A DNA stretch of 64,000 nt. Source: Actinoplanes derwentensis (GTDB lineage Bacteria; Actinomycetota; Actinomycetes; Mycobacteriales; Micromonosporaceae). The translations under genes and the position numbers were made by a program. Where the stretch lies: the NCBI RefSeq assembly GCF_900104725.1, contig NZ_LT629758.1:5470501-5534500 (forward strand), written 5' to 3'. Numbering within the stretch: the first letter of the stretch is position 1; each line of letters opens with the position of its first letter. The notes under the pieces were generated by a model. The model was given only the letters and a program-made list of their open reading frames with translations, ran no database searches and was not told the origin of the DNA. Of this stretch, positions 17,938-31,671 are shown piece after piece.

Positions 17938-18873
17938 TCAGAGGGAACCCCAGCGGGCCTTCAGGTCGGCGGGAGTGGGCATCGCGGTGGCGCCGCCCGG
18001 ACGTTCGCAGACCAGGCCGGCGACCGAGAGTGCGAACCGCACGTTCGCCGCCCAGCCGTCGAGGCCGACCGGGCGCCCGCCGGCGAGAAGGCTGCTGATC
18101 AGGGCCGCCATGACCGAGTCGCCGGCGCCGGTGGCGTCGATGGCCGCGACGACCGGGGCAGGCACCGAGACGTCTCCGGCGGCGGTCGCGACGTGGGCGC
18201 CGAGGGAGCCCCGGGTGACGACGACGGCCGCGGCACCGAGCCCGAGGATGTGGGCGGCAGCGGCGGCCGGGTCGTCGTCGCCGTAGAGCACGACGGCGTC
18301 GGCGGCACTGAGTTTGACCAGGTCGGCGGTGGCGAAGAAGGATTCCACCAGGGTCCGCAGTGCGTCGATCGCGGCGGTGTCCGGCAGCAGGGTGGGCCGG
18401 ACGTTGGGGTCGAAGACACGCAGCGGCCCGTCGACGGCCCAGGCGGCCCGGGCGGCGGTCACGAACGGTTCGCGGAGCAGGCAGATCGACCCGGTGTAGA
18501 GCACCGAGGCGCCGGCCACCGCGCCGAGGTCGAGGTCGGCGGGGGTGAGCAGCGCGTACGACGGTGGCTCGCCGTAGAACGTGAACGTCGGTTCGGCGCC
18601 TTCGAACGTGGTGACGGCGAGGGTGGTCGGGACCGGCACCCGCCGTACCCCCGTCTGGTCGACACCCGCGTCCCGGAGGAAGGCCGCCATCCGCTCGCCC
18701 AGCACGTCCCGGCTCAGGGTCCCCGCGTAGCGGGCGTCGCCGCCGAGGCGCGCCACGCCGACGGCGACGTTGAGCGGTGCCCCGCCGATCGCCTGCCGGT
18801 AGACCTGCCCGCCGTCGAGGTCCGCTTCGAGCAGGTCGATCAGCGCCTCACCCATCACCATCGCGTAGCTCAC
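17938..18873 (-). CDS. PfkB-family carbohydrate kinase (fructokinase-like)
   Basis: A 311-aa ribokinase-fold enzyme. It has the N-terminal GEALIDLLEAD, the GGAPLNVAVGVARLG motif of PfkB signature 1, and DATGAGDS (signature 2 with the catalytic Asp). Sequence style is closest to fructokinases, but the sugar is not fixed. The GTG at 18873 (VSYAMVMGEAL) has GGGAGGG upstream; the longer open frame is less likely. It is divergent from the SodC-like gene, with an operator-like palindrome between. Confidence 0.88.
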   Translation of the reverse strand: MSYAMVMGEALIDLLEADLDGGQVYRQAIGGAPLNVAVGVARLGGDARYAGTLSRDVLGERMAAFLRDAGVDQTGVRRVPVPTTLAVTTFEGAEPTFTFYGEPPSYALLTPADLDLGAVAGASVLYTGSICLLREPFVTAARAAWAVDGPLRVFDPNVRPTLLPDTAAIDALRTLVESFFATADLVKLSAADAVVLYGDDDPAAAAAHILGLGAAAVVVTRGSLGAHVATAAGDVSVPAPVVAAIDATGAGDSVMAALISSLLAGGRPVGLDGWAANVRFALSVAGLVCERPGGATAMPTPADLKARWGSL

Positions 18874-18953
18874 CGCATCACCCTCCCACTCACGGGCGGC
18901 CGGACCCAAGTGGTCCGGGCACGCAGGGGTCGACCGGACCCGATCACCGTGAC

Positions 18954-18969
18954 CAAATGAGGTCATTTG
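18954..18969. promoter_or_regulatory. Operator-like inverted repeat CAAATGA-GG-TCATTTG
   Basis: A perfect 7-2-7 palindrome, AT-rich against a GC-rich background, 81 bases upstream of the PfkB start and 14 bases upstream of the SodC-like start. Size and symmetry fit a dimeric repressor site. The regulator is not identifiable from the window. Confidence 0.5.
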
Positions 18970-18982
18970 AGATGATTACCGA

Positions 18983-19579
18983 ATGAGATCGAGACTGCTG
19001 GCCCTTGCCGCACCCCTGCTCCTCACCGCCGCCGCGCCCGCCCCCGAGCCGGTGCCCGGCCCGGATTCCGAGGGCACCTTCCAGTCCTGGCGGGCCGGTG
19101 CCACCGCGGTCACCTACGACCCGGCGATGGTCCCGGCCGGCGCGCGGGCCCGGGTCGCTGTCGATCACACCACCACCGGGGTACGGGTGACGCTGCTCGT
19201 GACCGGTCTGCGGCCGGGTCATGCCTACGGCGCCCACCTGCACACCGGCCGATGCGGCAGTGCTCCCGCCGACGCCGGCCCGCACTACCAGCACCGGCGG
19301 GACCCGGCCGCGGCACCGGGCCGGCCGTCGGTGGATCCGGCGTTCGCCAATGCCCGCAATGAGATCTGGCTCGACCTCATCACCGATGTGAACGGGGTCG
19401 GCCGGGCGGTCACCGCCCAGGACTGGGCCTTCGACGCGTCGCGGCCGCCGTGGTCGCTGGTGCTGCACGCCGAGCACACGCACACCGTGCCCGGTCAGGC
19501 CGGCACCGCGGGCGCTCGGCTGGCCTGCCTGACCAGGGACTCCGAAACCGGCTACCAGGGCGGACCGGGCCGGGGGTGA
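18983..19579 (+). CDS. Secreted Cu/Zn superoxide dismutase-like protein
   Basis: A 198-aa protein with a short signal peptide (MRSRLLALAAPLLLTAAAPA) and a SodC-like domain. The HxH pair is H85/H87 in GAHLHTGRCG. Further His lie at about 101, 104, 162, 165 and 167, with a cysteine pair C91/C182 for the disulfide and a NEIWLDL strand. It should sit outside the membrane. Ligand spacing is looser than in true SodC, so enzymatic activity is uncertain; a metal-binding SodC-fold protein is the safe call. Confidence 0.78.
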   Translation: MRSRLLALAAPLLLTAAAPAPEPVPGPDSEGTFQSWRAGATAVTYDPAMVPAGARARVAVDHTTTGVRVTLLVTGLRPGHAYGAHLHTGRCGSAPADAGPHYQHRRDPAAAPGRPSVDPAFANARNEIWLDLITDVNGVGRAVTAQDWAFDASRPPWSLVLHAEHTHTVPGQAGTAGARLACLTRDSETGYQGGPGRG

Positions 19580-19671
19580 TGTGGATCAAGGACGAGCCGC
19601 GCGCCCGGCCTTGCGGTGGGCAACTGGTCAGACGGTAACGTCGGGGGCACCGAGAACGGAGGCACCCCACG

Positions 19672-21144
19672 ATGGCCGACAACAGCGGCAGCAACCAGCC
19701 CGCGCCGAAGACGGAGTCGCACGACCCCGACTTCCCGGAGGCTTTCCTGAGCTTCATGCGGCAGGGCTGGCGGGAGGATCCGCTGGCGGTGACACCGTTG
19801 CCGGAGGTGCCCAACTTCGCGAAGCGGCGGGCCGCGCTCTCCGAGGCCTTCCCCGGTGAGACGCTGATCATCCCGAGCGGCAACGAGAAGGTGCGTGCCA
19901 ACGACACCGACTACGCGTTCCGTCCCGGCAGCGACTTCTTCTACCTGACCGGCGACCACGACCCGGACAGTGTGCTGATCCTGCACCCGACCGGTTCCGG
20001 TCACGACGCGGTGCTCTACACCCGGCAGCGCAACTCGAAGGACACCGATCGCTTCTTCCGCGACCGCAACGGCGAGCTGTGGATCGGGCGCACCCACACC
20101 CTTGCCGAGAAGTCCGCGGAACTGGGCCTGACCACGTCGTCGCTGGGTGCGCTGGGTTCGGCGCTGGCCGGCACCGCGCCCGGCCGAGCGCGGGTGCTGC
20201 GCGGGCACGACGCGGCGGTGGACCGGGCGATCCTGGCGTACGAGCCGGACCGTTCGCGACCGCGCGACCGCGAGCTGGCCCGGGTGATCTCCGAGCTGAA
20301 GCTGGTCAAGGACGAGTGGGAGATCGCCCAGCTCCAGGCCGCGATCGACGCCACGGTCCGCGGTTTCGAAGACGTCGCCCGGGTTCTGCCGGCCGACCGC
20401 AGTGTCAAGGAGCGCCTGCTGGAGGGCGTCTTCGGGCTGCGTGCCCGGCACGACGGCAACGACGTCGGCTACACCTCGATCGTCGGCGCCGGCGCGCACG
20501 CGACGATCCTGCACTGGGTGCGCAACACCGGGATGACCACGCCCGGCGACCTGCTGCTGATGGACATGGGCGTGGAGGGGCACAACCTCTATACCGCCGA
20601 CGTGACCCGCACGGTCCCGGTCAACGGCACGTTCACCCCGTTGCAGCGGCAGGTCTACGACATCGTGCACGCCTCGCAGCAGGCCGGCATGGACGCGATC
20701 AAGCCCGGTGTGGTCTTCAAGGACGTGCACAAGGTCTGCATGCGGGTGCTCGCCGAGGGCCTGCACGACCTGGGCCTGCTGCCGGTGAGCGTGGACCAGG
20801 CGATGAACGACGACAGCACGGTCTACCGGCGGTGGACGCTGCACGGCTTCGGGCACATGCTCGGCATCGACGTGCACGACTGCTCGGCCGCGCGCAGCGA
20901 GGCATACCGCGAAGGCCCCCTCCAGGAGGGTCACGTGCTGACCGTCGAGCCGGGCCTCTACTTCCAGACCGAGGACGAGCTGGTCCCCGAGGAGTTGCGC
21001 GGCGTCGGCGTCCGGATCGAGGACGACGTGCTGGTCACCGCGGACGGCTGCCGCAACCTGTCGTCCGGGCTGCCCCGCTCGTCCGGCGAGGTCGAGCAGT
21101 GGCTGGCGTCCCAGCGCGAGGCCGGCCCCCGCCTGCCCGGCTGA
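19672..21144 (+). CDS. pepP: Xaa-Pro aminopeptidase (aminopeptidase P, M24B)
   Basis: A 490-aa cytoplasmic metallopeptidase removing N-terminal residues before proline. An N-terminal creatinase-like domain (SGNEKVRANDTDYAFR, FFYLTGDHDPDSVLIL) precedes the pita-bread domain with metal ligands in LLMDMGVEG, ADVTRTVPVNG, HGFGHMLGIDVHD, TVEPGLYF and RIEDDVLVT. Length is normal for PepP. The ATG has GGAGG 9 bases before it. It is followed by a good hairpin terminator. Confidence 0.93.
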   Translation: MADNSGSNQPAPKTESHDPDFPEAFLSFMRQGWREDPLAVTPLPEVPNFAKRRAALSEAFPGETLIIPSGNEKVRANDTDYAFRPGSDFFYLTGDHDPDSVLILHPTGSGHDAVLYTRQRNSKDTDRFFRDRNGELWIGRTHTLAEKSAELGLTTSSLGALGSALAGTAPGRARVLRGHDAAVDRAILAYEPDRSRPRDRELARVISELKLVKDEWEIAQLQAAIDATVRGFEDVARVLPADRSVKERLLEGVFGLRARHDGNDVGYTSIVGAGAHATILHWVRNTGMTTPGDLLLMDMGVEGHNLYTADVTRTVPVNGTFTPLQRQVYDIVHASQQAGMDAIKPGVVFKDVHKVCMRVLAEGLHDLGLLPVSVDQAMNDDSTVYRRWTLHGFGHMLGIDVHDCSAARSEAYREGPLQEGHVLTVEPGLYFQTEDELVPEELRGVGVRIEDDVLVTADGCRNLSSGLPRSSGEVEQWLASQREAGPRLPG

Positions 21145-21170
21145 CCCGGCCCGTGCCCGGCAACCGAACG

Positions 21171-21202
21171 ACGAGCCCAGGCCCGCTCGGGTCTGGGCTC
21201 GT
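21171..21202 (+). terminator. Hairpin terminator after pepP
   Basis: ACGAGCCCAG pairs perfectly with CTGGGCTCGT over 10 bp around a 12-base loop. It lies 26 bases after the pepP stop. There is no long T-tract, as is usual in high-GC actinobacteria. Confidence 0.65.
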
Positions 21203-21204
21203 TC

Positions 21205-21249
21205 TGTGTGGAGAGTTGGGGTGCGAATCGCACCCCAACTCTCCACACA
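21205..21249. repeat. Perfect 45-base palindrome, copy A
   Basis: Two 22-base arms around a single A. The core is GGGTGCGA-A-TCGCACCC; the outer arms are TGTGTGGAGAGTTG and its complement. It lies between the convergent ends of pepP and the lipoprotein gene and shares its core with the palindrome at 21920. It may act as a bidirectional terminator or be a dispersed palindromic repeat. Confidence 0.85.
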
Positions 21250-21283
21250 AGGCGCTCACGCGCCCGGAAGCATCGGGGTGGGG

Positions 21284-21778
21284 CTACGCCTTGTAGTCGG
21301 CGACGGTCCAGCACTCGGCGCCTGCGGGCGTGTCGGTGACGTTGATGGAGACCTTCACCGGATGACCGTCGGCCTGGTCGAACTCGGTGGTCACCTCGGC
21401 GCCGTCCTCCTGCGCGGTGGTCGCCATCTCGAGCAACTGGCCCAGGGCGGGCACGTCGATCTCCTCGCCCTCGTCCCCGGTGACCGGGCCGAGGTCGACC
21501 TCGGCGGAGGGCGCTGCGGAAGCAGCCGGACCACCGGAGCGGGTCGCACCGGTGACCACCCCGTCCTTGACGGTGGCCTGATAACGGCCCACCGGGGCAG
21601 CCTCGTCACAGCCCCGGACCAGGGTGAACGTGTAGGCGGCGGGCTCGGTCCAAGCGGGCGGTGCGGCCGCGCTCTCCTCCCGCCCGGACGCGGCAGGCGC
21701 CGGATCAGCGGGGTCGGATGTGCACCCTCCGGCCAGACCGACCAGGACCAACGCGCAGAGAGCACGCTCGAACCGCAC
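21284..21778 (-). CDS. DUF6174-like lipoprotein
   Basis: A protein of about 164 aa with a lipoprotein signal (VRFERALCALVLVGLAGGC), the lipobox being LAGGC. After a Pro/Ala-rich linker comes YTFTLVRGCDEAAPVGRY, typical of the DUF6174 family as I recall it, and a second Cys near the C-terminus (ECWTVADYK). It should be anchored outside the cytoplasmic membrane; the role is unknown. Two GTG codons follow GGAGG closely; 21778 has the better spacing, while 21790 would overlap the ribosome site. Confidence 0.75.
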   Translation of the reverse strand: MRFERALCALVLVGLAGGCTSDPADPAPAASGREESAAAPPAWTEPAAYTFTLVRGCDEAAPVGRYQATVKDGVVTGATRSGGPAASAAPSAEVDLGPVTGDEGEEIDVPALGQLLEMATTAQEDGAEVTTEFDQADGHPVKVSINVTDTPAGAECWTVADYKA

Positions 21779-21919
21779 CACTACCTCCACTCAGGTGAGC
21801 GCCGCCATCCGGCGCCCCGCGGCGCAATCTAGCGCAACCGCGCCCGCCGCCTCAGATCGCGCCTCATTCCCCGAACGCGCCTCTTCCAAGCCTGGTAGAC
21901 GTTCCGCGACCAGAGTCGC

Positions 21920-21958
21920 GTGGTTACTTAGGGTGCGATTCGCACCCTAAGTAACCAC
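21920..21958. repeat. Perfect 39-base palindrome, copy B
   Basis: Two 19-base arms around a single T. The core GGGTGCGA-T-TCGCACCC is the same as in copy A; the outer arms differ (GTGGTTACTTA and complement) yet stay fully self-complementary. It lies downstream of the pullulanase stop and upstream of the lipoprotein gene on the same strand, where a terminator would be expected. Confidence 0.85.
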
Positions 21959-22003
21959 ACCGAAAGGCACTCTTGCCTTGACCGCGAAGCAGTCCGCACT
22001 CGG

Positions 22004-25114
<3,111 letters not shown>

Positions 25115-25208
25115 CGCAACATCATCGCAGCGGGATATGACATTTTCCTGGGCTCGCGGCGACGGGCTGGGAGGATCGGCGCGTGAGACCCGCCTTGCGA
25201 GTTCTAGC

Positions 25209-25226
25209 AAGACGGACGTACGGTTT
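25209..25226. promoter_or_regulatory. Probable AcnR operator in the acn promoter
   Basis: AAGACGGACGTACGGTTT closely resembles the perfect palindrome AAGCCGTACGTACGGCTT in front of the AcnR-like gene (15 of 18 bases match). It overlaps a possible promoter with TTGCGA (25195-25200) and TACGGT (25219-25224), so binding would block transcription of acn. Assignment to AcnR is inferred from the shared site and from the known AcnR-acn pairing in Corynebacterium. Confidence 0.6.
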
Positions 25227-25247
25227 ACCGAAGACCGCAACCGAGAG

Positions 25248-25266
25248 TTAGGCATACCTAACCTAC
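25248..25266. promoter_or_regulatory. DtxR/IdeR-like iron box upstream of acn
   Basis: TTAGGCATACCTAACCTAC agrees with the 19-base IdeR/DtxR consensus (TTAGGTTAGSCTAACCTAA) at 13 of 19 positions, including TTAGG on the left and CTAACCTA on the right. It lies 62 bases before the aconitase start, on the transcript side of the presumed promoter. Iron-dependent control of an Fe-S enzyme would make sense; binding is not shown. Confidence 0.5.
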
Positions 25267-25327
25267 AGGTCCTCCTTTCGGTGCGAAAGACTTTGAATTC
25301 CAGTCGCTGGGTGTGAAGGAGAAGACG

Positions 25328-28099
<2,772 letters not shown>

Positions 28100-28114
28100 T
28101 CCACCCGCTGCGGT

Positions 28115-28145
28115 GAGAGGCCCGCTTCCCTGGAGCGGGCCTCTC
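28115..28145 (+). terminator. Hairpin terminator after acnA
   Basis: GAGAGGCCCGCT pairs perfectly with AGCGGGCCTCTC over 12 bp with a seven-base loop, 16 bases after the acnA stop. The acetyltransferase gene converges from the other side, so it may serve both. Confidence 0.75.
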
Positions 28146-28189
28146 CGCATTTCAAGATCAAATTCCGGCTCGGGTACGGGTGGAGAAGG

Positions 28190-28780
28190 TCACGGCTGGA
28201 ATCCCGTCCGGTCAGCCTCGGTGATCTCCCGCAACACGCGCGCCGGATTGCCCACCGCGATCACTCCCGCCGGAATCGGCCGGGTCACCACACTGCCCGA
28301 CCCGATGATCGAACCGTCCCCGATGCTCACCCCCGGGTTGATGGTCACTCCACCGCCGACCCACACCCGGTCACCGATCGTCACCGGCTTGGCGTAACAG
28401 GCACCCGCCACCCGCTCGCCCGCGTCGATCGCATGATTCGACGTGTAGATCCCGACCCGTGGCCCGAACAGCACATGATCCCCGATGGTGATCCCGCCGC
28501 CGTCGAGCATCACGCAGTCGAAGTTGGCGTAGAACGCGTCCCCGACACTGATGTTGAACCCGAACTCACACCGGAACGTCGGCTCGAAGTGACAGTCCGT
28601 CCCCACCGACTTCAACAACCGGCGCAGAATCTCCTCCCGCTCCATCTGCGGCCGCCCGAAACTCCGGTCGTACTCACCGGCCAGCAGCACGGTCCGCTGC
28701 CGAGCCTCGACGAGTTCACTGGTCAGGTCGTTGTACATCCGCCCGGAGAGAATGTGCTCCCGCTGAGTCTCAAGCGTCAC
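28190..28780 (-). CDS. Maltose/galactoside O-acetyltransferase family (left-handed beta-helix)
   Basis: A 196-aa hexapeptide-repeat acetyltransferase. The N-terminal Maa segment (EHILSGRMYNDLTSELVEAR) is followed by LbH repeats (IGDHVLFGPRVGIYTSNHAI with the catalytic His; VTIGDRVWVGGGVTINPGV). It acetylates sugars from acetyl-CoA in the cytoplasm; maltose or glucose is likely but not certain. The start is GTG at 28780, with only a 31-base gap to the divergent gene at 28812. Confidence 0.87.
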   Translation of the reverse strand: MTLETQREHILSGRMYNDLTSELVEARQRTVLLAGEYDRSFGRPQMEREEILRRLLKSVGTDCHFEPTFRCEFGFNISVGDAFYANFDCVMLDGGGITIGDHVLFGPRVGIYTSNHAIDAGERVAGACYAKPVTIGDRVWVGGGVTINPGVSIGDGSIIGSGSVVTRPIPAGVIAVGNPARVLREITEADRTGFQP

Positions 28781-28811
28781 CGGGCGACCCTAACGCGACT
28801 AGCATCGGTTG

Positions 28812-29522
28812 ATGCCCACTCCTGATCAGATGGTCGTCACCGCGGCCCAGGCGGAGTTGCGCCCGCTCGGCCTTCAGCGCCACAAGCGGACCCGGATCTG
28901 GGTGGAGGATCGCGGCTGGTGGCTGCTCTTCGCCGAGTTCGAACGGGCCGGTGCCGAGACGCACGTGGGCGTCGGCGTCACCTGGCTGTGGTCCGGCACC
29001 GCGTCCGTCTCGTACGACCTCGGGGGCCGCCTGTACTGGCGGGAGGAGACCGGCGACTTCGCCACCGAACACCCCCGGGACGGGCACACGTGGGTGCGGA
29101 GCATCCACTACGCCGACGACGGCCAGTTCAGCACCGGACTGAAACAGATCACCGGCATCGTCCGCCGCCGGGTCGAGCAGTTGCGGCAGGAGATCACGAC
29201 GCCCGCGTACGTGGCCCGGCTGCTGTCCGCCCCGCAGAGCCGGGTCGGCGCCACCTCCTGGTGGCACACCTTCCACACCGGAGCCGCCGCCGGCCTGAGC
29301 GGCGACACCGAGCTGGCGCGCAGGCAGTTCGCCCGGATCCGCCCGGACCGGATGGCCGAGGGGTGGGAACGCGACCTCGGGCGCCGGGCCGCCGCGCTGC
29401 TCGCCCTCGCCGACGATCCACCGGAGCTGTACCGGCGGCTGTCGGCAGACATCAGCGAGACCCGGTCCCGGCTCGGCCTGCCGGAAACGCCGCCCGGGAC
29501 TCCACCGGAACCCCAGTGGTGA
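28812..29522 (+). CDS. Conserved hypothetical protein, 236 aa, Trp-rich
   Basis: No family recognised. The N-terminal half is beta-rich with many aromatic residues (TRIWVEDRGWWLLFAEFE, VGVGVTWLWSG, GRLYWREE). The C-terminal half is helical. It is soluble with no signal peptide. The ATG at 28812 follows an in-frame TTG and gives the better start. Two bases before the stop, CCCAGTGG runs into a 13-base gap before the DUF2630 gene, so the two are likely cotranscribed. Confidence 0.65.
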   Translation: MPTPDQMVVTAAQAELRPLGLQRHKRTRIWVEDRGWWLLFAEFERAGAETHVGVGVTWLWSGTASVSYDLGGRLYWREETGDFATEHPRDGHTWVRSIHYADDGQFSTGLKQITGIVRRRVEQLRQEITTPAYVARLLSAPQSRVGATSWWHTFHTGAAAGLSGDTELARRQFARIRPDRMAEGWERDLGRRAAALLALADDPPELYRRLSADISETRSRLGLPETPPGTPPEPQW

Positions 29523-29535
29523 ATAGGCTTCGGGC

Positions 29536-29781
29536 ATGGATGACAAGACCGTTCTGGGCCGGATCAGCGAGCTGGTCGACGAGGAGCACACGCTCCGCCG
29601 CCAGCTGAGTGAGGGTGCGATCTCCACCGACGAGGAGCACACCCGTCTCAAGGACCTGGAGGAGTCCCTCGACCAGTGCTGGGACCTGCTGCGCCGGCGC
29701 CGTGCGGCCCGCAGCTCCGGGCATGACCCGGACGCCGAGCAGGCCCGCAGCGTCGACGAGGTGGAGAACTACATCAACTGA
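29536..29781 (+). CDS. DUF2630 family protein
   Basis: An 81-aa helical, charged protein: ILGRISELVDEEHTL-like start (VLGRISELVDEEHTLRR), EGAISTDEEHTRLKDLEESL and a C-terminal DxEQARSVDEVENYIN. It fits DUF2630, a small actinobacterial family of unknown role, probably a coiled-coil dimer. The gene follows the 236-aa gene by 13 bases. Confidence 0.82.
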   Translation: MDDKTVLGRISELVDEEHTLRRQLSEGAISTDEEHTRLKDLEESLDQCWDLLRRRRAARSSGHDPDAEQARSVDEVENYIN

Positions 29782-29793
29782 GGCTGCGACCGA

Positions 29794-29817
29794 GGCCGGG
29801 ATCCGTGGATCCCGGCC
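29794..29817. terminator. Bidirectional hairpin between convergent genes
   Basis: GGCCGGGATCC and GGATCCCGGCC form an 11-bp perfect inverted repeat with a two-base centre. It fills the 45-base gap between the DUF2630 stop and the RIO kinase stop and can end transcription from both sides. Confidence 0.65.
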
Positions 29818-29826
29818 CGGACCGCG

Positions 29827-30726
29827 TCAGCGCAGTCCCGCCTCGTACAACAGGCGGTCGATGAGCTCGTTCTCGTCGACCGCGAGCCCACGTTGCCGGA
29901 ACCAGCCGGCCACGTTCTTGACGTCCCGCGCGATGAACTCGCCGCCGCGCGGATTGGCGATCACGTCGATGATCTGCGGCAGGTCGATCATGACCAGCCG
30001 GCCCCGGTGGACCATCGTGTTGTACGGCGACAGGTCACCGTGCGCCACCTGCGCCCGGGCCAGCACCGACAGCGCGTCGGTCATCTGCTGCCACAGGCCG
30101 GCCAGTTCGTCGTGCCCGGCCCGCACCTGGGCGAGCCTGGGCGCGGCCTCACCGGTCTCCCAGTCGCCGATGAACTCCATCATCACCTCGGTGCCGATGA
30201 GCTGCACCGGGTAGGGCACACAGACCTGCCCGCCCTCCTGGCCGATCTGCCACAACCGGCCCAGGGCGTCGAACTCGGCGGCCGACCATTGCCCGGCGAT
30301 CATCTGCTTGCCGAACGTGGTGCGGTTGGTCATCGCCCGCATCTCCCGGGACCGGCGGACCCGGCGCCCTTCGAGATAACCGGCGTCGCGGTGGAAGAGC
30401 CGGTGATCGCCGTCGCGGTACCGCTTGGCGGCCAGCATGCTGGTCTGACCGGTGGCGGGCAGATAGCGGCGCACCAGGAAGACGTCGGCCTCTTTACCGG
30501 TTTTCAGCATGCCCAGCTCGGTGTCGACCGCGCCGTGTTCGGTGCGGACCCACTCGGGCCGGGGTTCGGGACCGTGCAGGGCACCGTCCCAGGTGGACCA
30601 GCGATCGCCCTCACCGGGCAGGTCGGGGTCCTCTTTCAGAGCCGGCTCCAGCCGGCTGATCTTCAGGAAGTCGGTATCGTCGTCGTCGAACTTACGGCGC
30701 CCACGGCGCACGGAGTGCTCTCGCAC
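29827..30726 (-). CDS. RIO-type serine/threonine protein kinase
   Basis: A 299-aa RIO1-like atypical kinase. The glycine-poor loop is LKTGKEADVFLV, the ATP lysine is in AAKRYRDG, the catalytic loop is HGDLSPYN and the metal motif MIDLPQIIDV replaces DFG, as in RIO kinases. It has an acidic N-terminal extension. In bacteria its target is unknown; the archaeal and eukaryotic enzymes act in ribosome maturation. The GTG at 30726 has GGAG 9 bases upstream. Confidence 0.88.
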   Translation of the reverse strand: MREHSVRRGRRKFDDDDTDFLKISRLEPALKEDPDLPGEGDRWSTWDGALHGPEPRPEWVRTEHGAVDTELGMLKTGKEADVFLVRRYLPATGQTSMLAAKRYRDGDHRLFHRDAGYLEGRRVRRSREMRAMTNRTTFGKQMIAGQWSAAEFDALGRLWQIGQEGGQVCVPYPVQLIGTEVMMEFIGDWETGEAAPRLAQVRAGHDELAGLWQQMTDALSVLARAQVAHGDLSPYNTMVHRGRLVMIDLPQIIDVIANPRGGEFIARDVKNVAGWFRQRGLAVDENELIDRLLYEAGLR

Positions 30727-30818
30727 TGGAGGATCTCCTCGGAGAAAGAAGCGTTCTGGGAAGCGGGGACAGCAGGCATCGCAAAGACGGCCATGAGGTC
30801 CACCCCCTTCTTTCTCAT
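30663..30818 (-). CDS. Possible short ORF overlapping the RIO kinase start (43-51 aa)
   Basis: ATG at 30818 or, with a GGGGGTGG ribosome site 5 bases upstream, ATG at 30794 (MAVFAMPAVPASQNASF). It runs 64 bases into the RIO kinase gene in another frame and stops at 30663. No homologue is recalled. It could couple kinase translation to ribosome flow or be chance. Confidence 0.25.
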   Translation of the reverse strand: MRKKGVDLMAVFAMPAVPASQNASFSEEILQCESTPCAVGAVSSTTTIPTS

Positions 30819-30911
30819 CGGGTCGCTACAACAGCGCGCCAACTCTGACGGATCTCCGTCGAGCCGCGCAACCTAATTTATTCAGCGGTTCTCTGCTCAG
30901 CGGTTCCTTGC

Positions 30912-31559
30912 TCAGCGCGTCGCCATGATCGCCGAGATGGCCTGGATCACGTTGCCGGCGACGTGGGTCGGCGCGAACCGGTTGTCCACCCAACTGCGCC
31001 CCCGGTGCAGCCACACGCTCGGCAGGCCGAGGGCCGCCGCACCGCCGATGTCCGCCTCCGGGCTGTCGCCGACCACCCACGCCCCGGCCAGCCGCATCCG
31101 CACCCGCTGGGCGGCCAGCGCGAAGATCCGCGGGTTCGGTTTACTGACCCCGCACTCCTCGGAGATCACCCAGTCGGCGACGTACCGTTCCAGCCCGGTC
31201 CGCCGGATCCGGGACTCCTGCTGCTCGGTCGGCCCGTTGGTGACCACCAGCGGCACCAGCCCCGCGTCGGCCGCGATCTCCAGGGCGCAACTCACCATCG
31301 GGTCGAGGCGTTCATAGGTGAGCGGGCCGGTCCTCAGCTCGTCGACCAGGTCGATCGTGGGAACGCGCAGCCGGTACCGGTCGCGGATCAGGTCGGCGAG
31401 ATCCCAGCGCGAGGTCAGACCGTCGGCGTCTACCGAGACCAGCCATTCCAGATCGTCGTGCGGGGCCGAGACCTCATCGAGGAACCCCTTGGCCCACAAC
31501 CGGAACGCACCGCTGCGATCGAGCAGGGTGTCGTCCAGGGAGAGGAAGACTAGAGGCAC
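30912..31559 (-). CDS. HAD-superfamily protein lacking the nucleophile Asp
   Basis: A 215-aa protein with a HAD fold: motif I region FLSLDDTLLD, motif II VVTNGPT, Lys motif SKPNPRIF, motifs III/IV VVGDSPEADIGGA. The first Asp of DxDx(T) is replaced by Ser (SLDDT), confirmed at the TCC codon. That Asp forms the phospho-enzyme, so ordinary phosphatase activity is doubtful. It may be a binding or regulatory HAD. The start is GTG at 31559, divergent from acnR. Confidence 0.78.
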   Translation of the reverse strand: MPLVFLSLDDTLLDRSGAFRLWAKGFLDEVSAPHDDLEWLVSVDADGLTSRWDLADLIRDRYRLRVPTIDLVDELRTGPLTYERLDPMVSCALEIAADAGLVPLVVTNGPTEQQESRIRRTGLERYVADWVISEECGVSKPNPRIFALAAQRVRMRLAGAWVVGDSPEADIGGAAALGLPSVWLHRGRSWVDNRFAPTHVAGNVIQAISAIMATR

Positions 31560-31671
31560 GCGCGCACTTTACGTGAGCACTCGGTGTGGCAACCAGCCCA
31601 GGACTGTTAACAGCCCGCGGAGAGTCTGACGGAATTCGCATCATCCGATCGTGGGACTCCGGGTAGCTAGG

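Noticed and set aside
21205..21249. Palindrome as a transposon end or MITE
   Set aside because: No transposase, no matching second end, and no target duplication visible; kept as a palindromic repeat only.
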